A stretch of DNA of 5,348 bases, from assembly GCA_025934635.1 (NCBI GenBank), contig JAICWX010000480.1:1-5348 (forward strand), in the 5' to 3' direction. The notes under the pieces are model-generated. The model saw nothing but the letters and a program-made list of their open reading frames with translations. It made no database searches and was not told the DNA's origin. The first letter of the stretch is position 1, and each line of letters opens with the position of its first letter. Source of the stretch: Streptosporangiaceae bacterium (GTDB lineage Bacteria > Actinomycetota > Actinomycetes > Streptosporangiales > Streptosporangiaceae). A program made the position numbers and the translations under genes. Shown here piece by piece: positions 1-4,511 of the stretch.

Positions 1-441
1 GCCGTCGCGGTGTCCGGCCAGAAGGACGCGCAGCAGCTCGCGCTGGTCCGCCGGATGGTCACCGACCTGAACCTGGACATGGTGATCGAGCCCGTGCCGA
101 CCGTCCGCGACGACGACGGCCTGGCCACCTCGAGCCGGAACCGCTACCTGTCCGCCGCCGACCGGGCGGTGGCGCTCGCGCTGCCCCGGGCGCTGCGGGC
201 CGGCCAGGCCCGCGCCGCCGAGGGCGCGGCGGCGGTGCTGGCCGCGGCGGGCGGCGGGCTGCGCGCCGAGCCCGCCCTGACGGTCGACTACGTCGCGCTC
301 GTCGACCCGGGCACGTTCGGCCCGGCCGGGCCGGGGCCGGCCCTGCTGGTGGCCGCGGCGAAGGCGGGCTCGACCCGGCTGATCGACAACATGGCTCTCG
401 TGCTTCCCGCGGAAGGCGCCGGCGATGCTTCTCACCATTGA
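1..441 (+). CDS. panC: Pantothenate synthetase, C-terminal part (5' end outside window)
   Basis: PanC condenses pantoate with beta-alanine at the cost of ATP to give pantothenate (vitamin B5) in the cytosol. The 146 visible residues carry the family's GQKDAQQL segment (residues 6-13), whose Lys, Asp and Gln contact ATP and pantoate in known structures. They also carry the VPTVRDDDGLATSSRNRYLS block (about 37-56), whose SSRN is the KMSKS-like nucleotide loop, and the closing STRLIDNMAL strand. The N-terminal HIGH-type motif lies upstream of the window. One oddity: the residue before GQKD is Ser5, where E. coli and M. tuberculosis PanC have Phe. The C-terminal domain is Ala/Gly-rich, as expected at this GC content. 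The last 17 bases overlap coaX, the next enzyme of CoA synthesis. No panD, nadB or nadC lies between them, unlike in several other actinomycetes. Identification is firm. Confidence 0.95.
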   Translation, partial: AVAVSGQKDAQQLALVRRMVTDLNLDMVIEPVPTVRDDDGLATSSRNRYLSAADRAVALALPRALRAGQARAAEGAAAVLAAAGGGLRAEPALTVDYVALVDPGTFGPAGPGPALLVAAAKAGSTRLIDNMALVLPAEGAGDASHH

Positions 442-1231
442 CATCGGGAACACCAACACGGTGCTCGGGGTATTCGACGGCGACCGGGTCGTCGAGCACT
501 GGCGGATCGCCACGGTCCCGGACCGGACCGCGGACGAGCTCGCCGTCGTGCTGCACGGCCTGCTCGCCGGTAGCAGCGAGTTCACGGAAAGGAATATCAC
601 CGGCATATCGCTGTGCTCGACCGTGCCCTCGGTGCTGCGCGAGATGAGGGAGATGTGCGAGCGGTATTACGGCGGCCTGGAAACGGTCATCGTCGAGCCG
701 GGGGTAAAGACCGGGGTACCGGTGCGGACCGACAACCCGAAGGAAGTCGGCAGCGACCGCATCATGAACTCGCTGGCCGCGGTCCACCTTTACGGCGGCC
801 CGGCCATTGTCGTGGATTTCGGGACGTCGACGAACTTCGACGCGGTCAGCGCGCGCGGCGAGTTCGTCGGCGGCGCGCTGGCGCCGGGGATCGAAATATC
901 GGTGGACGCGCTGTCCCGCCGGGCCGCGCAGTTGCTTAAGGTCGAGCTGACCCGGCCGCCGCGGGTCATCGGGAAAAATACCGTGGAGTCGCTGCAATCG
1001 GGCATCATCTACGGTTTCTCCGCACAGGTCGAAGGAATTGCGCGGCGGATGGCACTGGAACTTTCACCGGACGACCCGGAGGCGGTGACTACTATCGCCA
1101 CCGGCGGGCTGGCGCCGCTCGTTATCGACGAGGTAAGCGTCATTGACGCCTACGAGCCCTGGCTCACCCTGATTGGCCTGCGACTGGTCTATGAGAAAAA
1201 CGCCGGCCAAGCCGAAGGTAACCTTCGGTAA
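425..1231 (+). CDS. coaX: Type III pantothenate kinase
   Basis: CoaX phosphorylates pantothenate to 4'-phosphopantothenate, the committed step to coenzyme A. It belongs to the ASKHA fold and usually works as a dimer needing a monovalent cation. The 268 residues match full family length. The phosphate loop DIGNTNT is at 6-12, NPKEVGSDR at 104-112 (Asp111 is the expected catalytic base), DFGTSTNFD at 131-139 (Asp131 expected at the cation site), GGALAPG at 149-155, and a late ATGG motif near 226-229. The ATG lies inside the end of panC and has GGAAGG at 411-416, eight bases upstream, which supports this start and translational coupling with panC. Its codons are less GC-biased than those of panC (several ATA, AAA and AAT), but the protein resembles the M. 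tuberculosis protein throughout, so I see no case for recent transfer. Palindromes follow at and after the stop codon. Confidence 0.96.
   Translation: MLLTIDIGNTNTVLGVFDGDRVVEHWRIATVPDRTADELAVVLHGLLAGSSEFTERNITGISLCSTVPSVLREMREMCERYYGGLETVIVEPGVKTGVPVRTDNPKEVGSDRIMNSLAAVHLYGGPAIVVDFGTSTNFDAVSARGEFVGGALAPGIEISVDALSRRAAQLLKVELTRPPRVIGKNTVESLQSGIIYGFSAQVEGIARRMALELSPDDPEAVTTIATGGLAPLVIDEVSVIDAYEPWLTLIGLRLVYEKNAGQAEGNLR
1212..1228 (+). terminator. Hairpin abutting the coaX stop codon
   Basis: CCGAAGG (1212-1218) pairs perfectly with CCTTCGG (1222-1228) around a three-base loop, and the TAA stop follows at once. The downstream bases TAATCTCTCAGTTC are only weakly T-rich. It may help end or stabilise the panC-coaX transcript, but could also be coincidental coding sequence. 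Confidence 0.4.
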
Positions 1232-1250
1232 TCTCTCAGTTCAGCCGTCT

Positions 1251-1271
1251 CGGCCGGGAACTTCCCGGCCG
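1251..1271. terminator. Symmetric hairpin between convergent genes, candidate bidirectional terminator
   Basis: CGGCCGGG (1251-1258) and CCCGGCCG (1264-1271) form an 8-bp perfect GC stem around AACTT; the A/T bases of the loop can close it further. It lies 20 bases after coaX and about 67 bases beyond the stop of the opposing NlpC/P60 gene, so it could serve both. A second perfect palindrome, GCGGCCGGCCGC, follows at 1275-1286. There is no T-run on either strand, as is common for actinobacterial terminators. Confidence 0.5.
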
Positions 1272-1338
1272 CGGGCGGCCGGCCGCGCTCGCGGGCGCAA
1301 TCACGTCCGGGCCGATTCCGCCCGGGGCCCGAACGGCC

Positions 1339-2316
1339 TCAGGCGATCCGGACCGCGCCGACGTAGTCGCTGAAGAGCGGCTCGACCCGGACGACGGAGC
1401 CGGTGTTGGGCGCGTCGACCATGAGGCCGTCGCCGACGTAGATGCCGACGTGGCTGATGTCCGAGCCGAAGAAGACCAGGTCGCCCGGCTCGAGGTCGTT
1501 GCGGGCCACGTGCATGCCGGAGTTCCACTGGGCGCCGGTGTAGTGCGGCAGCGCGATGCCCTCCTGGGCGAACGCCCACATCACCAGGCCGGAGCAGTCG
1601 AACTCGCCTGGGCCGGCCGCCGCCCAGACGTAGGGGTCGCCGCGGCGGCTGAGCGCGGCCTGCAGGGCCTGCCCGCCGACCGTGTTCGCGGTCGGGATCT
1701 GGATGTCGGGGTATGAGCCGGTCTGCTTGAAGACCGTCATCGCCTGCGCCATGGCCGCGCTGTTGACCTTGTCGATCTTCGCCTCGATGATCTTCTTCTT
1801 GGCGTCCATCTGGGTCTGGAGCGCATGCACCGCGGCGGCCTGCTGGTCGGCGGTCTCCTTGTCGCGCAGGGCCTGGGTCACCTTGTTGCTCAGCGTGCTG
1901 ACCTTCACGCCGCTGGACTGGTTGATCTCGTCCATCGCCGAGGCCTGGCTGAGGAACTGCGACGGGTTCCCGGCCGTGAGCGCGGCGAACGTCGGGTCGA
2001 GGCCCGAGTTGATGTAGTTGGCCGCCGCGAGCTGGGCTATCGCCTGCTGGCCCACCGCCAGCGCGGCCTGGCCGCGGCTGGCCGCCTGCTGCGCGATCTT
2101 CGAGTTGGCCTTGGCCCGGTTGAGCTGGATCCGCAGGCCGTCGTACTGCTCGCTCAGCGAGTTGATCTGGCTCTCCAGCACCTTCGCCTGGGCCACCAGG
2201 GTCTTCAGGTTCGGCTGAGGCGTGATCACCTGGGCCGCGCTGATGCCGCCCGGCACCGCGATGGCCAAGACGGCCGTCGCAGCGGTGAGGCTGGCAGCCC
2301 GGCTCAGTTTGCGCAC
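1339..2316 (-). CDS. Secreted NlpC/P60 peptidoglycan endopeptidase with N-terminal coiled coil
   Basis: This is a cell-wall hydrolase of the RipA-like type; family members cut the D-Glu to diamino-acid bond in peptide stems during growth and division. Residues 1-28 form a Sec signal peptide: basic MRKLSR, a hydrophobic core, and likely cleavage around ISA-A. There is no lipobox Cys. Residues about 37-200 are Gln/Ala-rich and helical, a probable coiled coil that restrains or positions the enzyme. The NlpC/P60 domain fills about 213-325: PYVWAAAGPGEFDCSGLV places the catalytic Cys at 241, DISHVGIYVG places the His at 289, and Asp301 (MVDAPNTG) sits where RipA has its third residue. The GTG start has no Shine-Dalgarno sequence but lies eight bases after a TATGGT -10 box, suggesting a leaderless mRNA. 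Upstream in-frame codons offer no ATG or GTG back to 2400. The gene is convergent with coaX and divergent from argA. Exact cleavage specificity is not readable. Confidence 0.92.
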   Translation of the reverse strand: MRKLSRAASLTAATAVLAIAVPGGISAAQVITPQPNLKTLVAQAKVLESQINSLSEQYDGLRIQLNRAKANSKIAQQAASRGQAALAVGQQAIAQLAAANYINSGLDPTFAALTAGNPSQFLSQASAMDEINQSSGVKVSTLSNKVTQALRDKETADQQAAAVHALQTQMDAKKKIIEAKIDKVNSAAMAQAMTVFKQTGSYPDIQIPTANTVGGQALQAALSRRGDPYVWAAAGPGEFDCSGLVMWAFAQEGIALPHYTGAQWNSGMHVARNDLEPGDLVFFGSDISHVGIYVGDGLMVDAPNTGSVVRVEPLFSDYVGAVRIA

Positions 2317-2324
2317 AGCGAAGC

Positions 2325-2354
2325 ACCATATTGGAACTACGGGGGGGTTGCCAA
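2325..2354 (-). promoter_or_regulatory. Probable leaderless promoter of the NlpC/P60 gene
   Basis: Read on the minus strand, TTGGCA (2354-2349) is followed after 18 bases by TATGGT (2330-2325), a good housekeeping -35/-10 pair with the actinobacterial TANNNT form. Transcription would begin about 6-8 bases later, at or next to the GTG at 2316, so the message would have little or no 5' leader. The spacer contains seven consecutive C in coding sense (2347-2341). Confidence 0.6.
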
Positions 2355-2376
2355 CCGACTCGGGAGAAGTTTTACC

Positions 2377-2395
2377 TTGCCGAAGTATTACCGAA
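2377..2395. promoter_or_regulatory. Direct repeat, 11-bp period, upstream of the NlpC/P60 promoter
   Basis: TTGCCGAA (2377-2384) and TTACCGAA (2388-2395) are near-identical octamers exactly 11 bases apart, one helical turn. Read toward the NlpC/P60 gene they lie roughly 60-80 bases before the predicted start site. OmpR-family response regulators typically bind tandem repeats with this phasing. MtrA, a member of that family, controls several cell-wall hydrolase genes in actinobacteria, but the regulator here is a guess. Confidence 0.35.
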
Positions 2396-2401
2396 TGTCC
2401 T

Positions 2402-2479
2402 AGCGGGCGGCGGGAGGCCCGCTGCGGCCGCCCCCGGCCCGGGCCCTGCTGGGCTCGCCCGGGCCCGCTCCGGCCCGGG
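2402..2479. repeat. GC-rich palindrome cluster between divergent genes
   Basis: AGCGGGC (2402-2408) pairs with GCCCGCT (2417-2423). After it, CCCGGG occurs three times (2438, 2458, 2474), each in a longer GC palindrome. The cluster separates the two divergent promoters and may insulate them. No regulator motif was recognised. Confidence 0.35.
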
Positions 2480-2499
2480 TAGCGGTCGGCTTCAGCGGA

Positions 2500-2505
2500 T
2501 ATCGT
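2500..2505 (+). promoter_or_regulatory. Possible -10 box of argA
   Basis: TATCGT fits the TANNNT -10 pattern and lies nine bases before the argA ATG, which itself lacks a convincing Shine-Dalgarno sequence. No clear -35 is seen. A very short leader or leaderless message is the simplest reading, but support is limited to this hexamer and its spacing. Confidence 0.35.
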
Positions 2506-2514
2506 GGATGCGCT

Positions 2515-3018
2515 ATGGCTTACACGGTCAGGTCCGCGCGCACCTCAGACGTGCCCGTGGTGAGGAAACTGGTCGACTCCAACGTCGAGTCCGGTCGGCT
2601 GCTGAGCAAGGCGACCGTCACCCTCTACGAGGACGTGCAGGAATTCGTGGTGGCCGAGCTGGACGCGGACGCCACCGTGGCCGGCTGCGGCGCGCTGCAC
2701 GTGCTGTGGGAGGACCTGGCCGAGATCAGGACGGTCGCGGTGCGGGAAGACTGCCGCGGGCTGGGAATCGGCCACGGCATTGTCGACGCGCTGCTGGAGC
2801 GGGCTCGCGCGGTCGGGGTGAGCCGCGTGTTCTGCCTGACTTTCGCGACCGGCTTCTTCGGCCGCCACGGATTCCAGGAGATCAACGGGACGCCCGTGGC
2901 CGCCGAGGTGTACCAGGAGCTATTGCGCTCCTATGACGAGGGCGTGGCGGAGTTTCTCGACCTGGGGTGGGTAAAGCCCAACACCCTGGGGAACACCCGG
3001 ATGCTCTTGCGCCTGTAG
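2515..3018 (+). CDS. argA: Amino-acid N-acetyltransferase (N-acetylglutamate synthase, Rv2747 type)
   Basis: This GNAT-fold enzyme transfers acetyl from acetyl-CoA to the alpha-amino group of glutamate (the M. tuberculosis relative also accepts glutamine), opening arginine biosynthesis. The 167 residues align along nearly their whole length with what I recall of M. tuberculosis Rv2747: VRSARTSDVP at the N-terminus, TLYEDVQEF near 36-44, GCGALHVLWEDLAEIRTVAV at 57-76, then the acetyl-CoA loop RGLGIGHG at 81-88. FFGRHGF follows at 114-120, and YDEGVAEFLDL with VKPNTLGNTRMLL ends the protein. It is the short form without the kinase-like domain of E. coli ArgA. An ATG seven bases upstream is out of frame. 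It lies divergent from the NlpC/P60 gene and 79 bases before a micro-protein gene; no other arg genes are in view. Confidence 0.93.
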   Translation: MAYTVRSARTSDVPVVRKLVDSNVESGRLLSKATVTLYEDVQEFVVAELDADATVAGCGALHVLWEDLAEIRTVAVREDCRGLGIGHGIVDALLERARAVGVSRVFCLTFATGFFGRHGFQEINGTPVAAEVYQELLRSYDEGVAEFLDLGWVKPNTLGNTRMLLRL

Positions 3019-3047
3019 GAGCGTTCGGCCCAGCAGAACTGCACCGC

Positions 3048-3100
3048 GCCGCTATGGACACCGCTAAGCGGTGCCGCTAAGGACAGGAGGAGCCGCTATG
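3048..3100 (+). repeat. Duplicated leader elements with hairpin and tiny ORF before the micro-protein
   Basis: GCCGCTATGGACA (3048-3060) recurs with one change as GCCGCTAAGGACA (3073-3085), and GCCGCTATG appears again at the gene start (3092-3100). Between the first two copies, CACCGC (3059-3064) and GCGGTG (3068-3073) form a 6-bp hairpin with loop TAA. The first copy opens an 8-codon ORF, MDTAKRCR, from 3054 to its TAA at 3078-3080, just before the AGGAGG at 3085. The layout suggests slippage duplication of a start region, or a leader device; only the repeats and hairpin are certain. Confidence 0.5.
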
Positions 3101-3247
3101 TGGCAGGACCTCGCCGCGCTGACTCCGCCGCTGGTGGTCTGCGTTGCCGTTCTTATCGGGGTCGGGATGCTGCTGCGCCGGGAGATGTCCCCGAAGCGCC
3201 GGGCCGAGCGGAACGAGCGCCGCAGATCACCTGATCAGAGGTCTTGA
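3098..3247 (+). CDS. 49-residue single-pass membrane micro-protein, function unknown
   Basis: This small gene has one of the strongest ribosome sites in the window, AGGAGG at 3085-3090, seven bases before the ATG. The product begins MWQDLAALTPP, runs into one hydrophobic helix (about residues 10-26, LVVCVAVLIGVGMLL), and ends in a strongly basic tail (RREMSPKRRAERNERRRS). The positive-inside rule predicts an outside or buried N-terminus and a cytoplasmic C-terminus. There is no signal cleavage site and no known motif; Cys15 lies in the membrane segment. It follows argA on the same strand by 79 bases and might share its transcript; lsr2 begins 294 bases further on. The helix, tail charge and ribosome site together make a chance ORF unlikely. 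I do not recognise a characterised family, though a small membrane ORF of this kind near lsr2 may occur in related actinomycetes. Confidence 0.75.
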   Translation: MWQDLAALTPPLVVCVAVLIGVGMLLRREMSPKRRAERNERRRSPDQRS

Positions 3248-3289
3248 AATATACGGAACCGCGGAATTTATCCGCCCTGGAACTAGCGT

Positions 3290-3337
3290 GAACTGGGCCG
3301 CTGCGTTGTCCACCAAAACGCAGTAAAGGTTCAGTTC
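3290..3337 (+). ncRNA. Nested stem-loop, candidate structured leader or small RNA
   Basis: An outer stem GAACTG (3290-3295) with CAGTTC (3332-3337) encloses a perfect inner stem CTGCGTT (3301-3307) with AACGCAG (3317-3323) and a nine-base loop. A G-T pair can extend the outer stem by one. Two stacked stems in 48 bases is more order than expected by chance, but no family was recognised and no promoter is evident. Confidence 0.3.
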
Positions 3338-3378
3338 GTGATCTCCGCTAGCGCTCGCCGCTAACCGCGCGGCCGACC

Positions 3379-3401
3379 GGTGATTACGTAGAGTAACCAC
3401 C
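3379..3401. promoter_or_regulatory. Inverted repeat, possible operator upstream of lsr2
   Basis: GGTGATTAC (3379-3387) and GTAACCACC (3393-3401) are inverted copies with one mismatch around GTAGA. The dyad lies about 70 bases before the proposed lsr2 -35, a plausible position for a dimeric regulator. TAGAGT inside it also resembles a -10 box. The binding protein is unknown. Confidence 0.35.
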
Positions 3402-3470
3402 GCAGGATCTGCAACCGTGTTCTCGCCCCTTCGCAACCGAGCGCGCTAAACAACTGCTACTAGTGATGAA

Positions 3471-3500
3471 TTGCAAAAGACGACTCATTGGGTATACATT
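3471..3500 (+). promoter_or_regulatory. lsr2 promoter
   Basis: TTGCAA (3471-3476) and TACATT (3495-3500) are spaced 18 bases apart and match the housekeeping sigma pattern. TATACA at 3493 with a 16-base spacer is an alternative -10. Start of transcription would be near 3507, giving a leader of about 35 bases that contains the ribosome site AGAAGGG (3527-3533). Confidence 0.6.
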
Positions 3501-3541
3501 TAGCACTCGAAATAGGTTGCTCCGTCAGAAGGGCTGTTTCC

Positions 3542-3865
3542 ATGGCACAGAAGGTGCAGGTGCTCCTCGTCGACGATCTCGACGGGAGCGAGGCCACCGA
3601 GACCGTCACGTTTGGTCTCGATGGCTCCGCGTATGAGATCGATCTCAGTTCAGGCAACGCCGGCAAGCTCCGCAAAGAGCTAGCCAGCTATGTCGAGCAC
3701 GCGCGCAAAGCGAGCGCCCCGGCAAGGCGCCGCCGTACGCGTACTGGTCCGGGCCGCGAGCGCAGTGCCCAAATCCGGGCATGGGCGAAGCAGCGCGGAT
3801 ACAAGGTCAATGAGCGCGGACGCATTCCCGCCAACATCGTCGCGGAGTACGAAGCCGCGCACTAG
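3542..3865 (+). CDS. lsr2: Lsr2 nucleoid-associated xenogeneic silencer
   Basis: Lsr2 is the actinobacterial counterpart of H-NS: it binds AT-rich DNA in the minor groove, bridges it and silences horizontally acquired genes and specialised metabolism. The 107 residues show the N-terminal dimer and oligomer domain (about 1-58, beginning MAQKVQVLLVDDLDGSEA, with YEIDLS at 31-36), a basic linker (ARRRRTRTGPGRERS, 61-75) and the C-terminal DNA-binding domain. In the latter, IRAWAKQRGYKV and NERGRIP place the RGR minor-groove triplet at 92-94. M. tuberculosis Lsr2 has 112 residues, so this is full length. The ATG has AGAAGGG eight bases upstream; a TTG start at 3488 in the same frame would fall inside the promoter and add residues foreign to the family. 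The gene appears monocistronic, with its own promoter and terminator. Confidence 0.97.
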   Translation: MAQKVQVLLVDDLDGSEATETVTFGLDGSAYEIDLSSGNAGKLRKELASYVEHARKASAPARRRRTRTGPGRERSAQIRAWAKQRGYKVNERGRIPANIVAEYEAAH

Positions 3866-3870
3866 GACGC

Positions 3871-3909
3871 ATGAACGGCTGTTCATGAACCGGAGTACGC
3901 CGGTCTTTT
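3871..3909 (+). terminator. Intrinsic terminator of lsr2
   Basis: Two hairpins follow the stop codon. ATGAAC (3871-3876) pairs with GTTCAT (3881-3886), and ACCGG (3889-3893) pairs with CCGGT (3900-3904). The second is followed by CTTTTA, the only stem in the window with a real T-run. This is a credible Rho-independent terminator for lsr2. Another stem, CGGCAC/GTGCCG (3912-3917 with 3935-3940), follows at once. Confidence 0.65.
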
Positions 3910-4016
3910 AGCGGCACCCTGGTTCATCGCCACCGTGCCGAACGGCGGGCCGGCAGCGGCTAGCGGCCATGGCGAGCGACTCGAGAAGCACAACAAGCAT
4001 CGGAATCTAAGCGGAT

Positions 4017-4050
4017 CGGTCCCGGCAGAATTGTGACGGCGGCGGGACCG
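4017..4050 (+). ncRNA. Hairpin, first of a tandem pair
   Basis: CGGTCCCG (4017-4024) pairs perfectly with CGGGACCG (4043-4050) around an 18-base loop. It lies five bases before the larger hairpin at 4056-4109; together they could form the core of a small structured RNA. No promoter or T-run terminator is evident, so RNA status is inference. Confidence 0.35.
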
Positions 4051-4055
4051 GCCGG

Positions 4056-4109
4056 ATCGCACCGTTGGCCCAGAGAGGCGGATTAACCGCCTGGGGTCAA
4101 CGGTGCGAT
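4056..4109 (+). ncRNA. 54-base long hairpin with 12-bp perfect outer stem
   Basis: ATCGCACCGTTG (4056-4067) is perfectly complementary to CAACGGTGCGAT (4098-4109). The stem continues through a G-T pair (4068/4097) and CCC/GGG, then a 4:1 internal loop (AGAG against G), then AGGCGG (4076-4081) with CCGCCT (4087-4092) closing on ATTAA. That is about 22 base pairs in 54 bases, the strongest secondary structure in the window. It could be a small RNA, a processing or stability element, or a relic of a palindromic mobile repeat. It is not a classical terminator, since no T-run follows. The function is unknown. Confidence 0.5.
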
Positions 4110-4250
4110 TGCGTTCTCAGAGGTCCGGGCCAGCGGGTCCAGGGCGACGTTGTCAGGAGCGGCCTATCCGCGGGCCGGCGACGCGGAGCTCTTACTGCCC
4201 GGGACCGCAGGCCCGCGCCGCCCGGCCGGCGCCGGCGCGGCCCCGCACCT

Positions 4251-4392
4251 TCTCCCCGGGGGCAACCCCTATCGATCCGTCTCCCGGGTGCCAGCGCCGT
4301 ATCGATCCGTCTCCCGGGGGTAACCCCTATCGATCCGTCTCCCGGGCCAGGGCCGTATCGATCCGCCCCGGTGCCAGCGCCGTATCGATCCG
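4251..4392 (+). repeat. Tandem array with five copies of TATCGATCCG
   Basis: The decamer TATCGATCCG occurs without mismatch at 4270, 4300, 4328, 4356 and 4383, spaced 30, 28, 28 and 27 bases. Linkers fall into two related types: TCTCCCGGG followed by GGTAACCCC or similar (also present before the first decamer from 4251), and TCTCCCGGG or CCCCGG followed by a G/C stretch ending GCGCCG or GGCCG. The core contains ATCGAT and GATC and is a short AT-richer island in very GC-rich DNA. Inverted copies of its CGATCCG part occur at 4012-4018 and 4053-4059, at the feet of the two hairpins. The conserved core with drifting linkers suggests a protein-binding array, or slippage expansion. Confidence 0.75.
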
Positions 4393-4511
4393 CAGCCACG
4401 AGATTCCCGGCCCTCAGCATTCACATCCGCACCACAGGCCCCGCCTGTCACTCTCCCCGGCTCTCCGTAACGACATTGATGCCCCATCCATGCCGTCAGC
4501 CGCGACACCCG

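Larger units (their letters stand above)
3248..3470 (+). other. Non-coding leader region upstream of lsr2
   Basis: No supportable gene was found here. The stretch holds a small hairpin GCGGA-ATTTA-TCCGC (3261-3275) soon after the micro-protein stop, a nested stem structure (3290-3337), and an imperfect inverted repeat (3379-3401). It becomes visibly more AT-rich toward lsr2. Autoregulation by Lsr2, which prefers AT-rich DNA, is possible but not shown. Confidence 0.5.

Noticed and set aside
59..997. 312-codon open frame on the minus strand opposite panC and coaX
   Set aside because: It is antisense to two firmly identified genes, and its Arg/Pro-rich peptide is the usual shadow of high-GC coding DNA.
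1301..2329. 342-codon minus-strand frame over the NlpC/P60 gene
   Set aside because: It is in a different frame from the recognisable NlpC/P60 protein, and its peptide is low-complexity Arg/Gly/Gln-rich. The ATG at 2329 belongs to this shadow frame, not to the hydrolase.
2317..2514. c-di-AMP (ydaO-type) riboswitch before the NlpC/P60 gene
   Set aside because: Such riboswitches often precede actinobacterial NlpC/P60 genes, but the predicted transcript has almost no leader and I did not find the conserved core motifs in the interval.
3326..3350. tRNA T-arm-like GGTTCAGTTC
   Set aside because: No matching acceptor stem, anticodon arm or complementary T-stem could be built around it.
3227..3436. 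69-codon minus-strand frame upstream of lsr2
   Set aside because: It has no ribosome site or domain, and it crosses the end of the micro-protein gene and several inverted repeats.
3488..3541. Longer lsr2 starting at a TTG at 3488
   Set aside because: The start overlaps the proposed -10 box, adds 18 residues absent from Lsr2 proteins, and the ATG at 3542 has a better ribosome site and the canonical MAQKVQV start.
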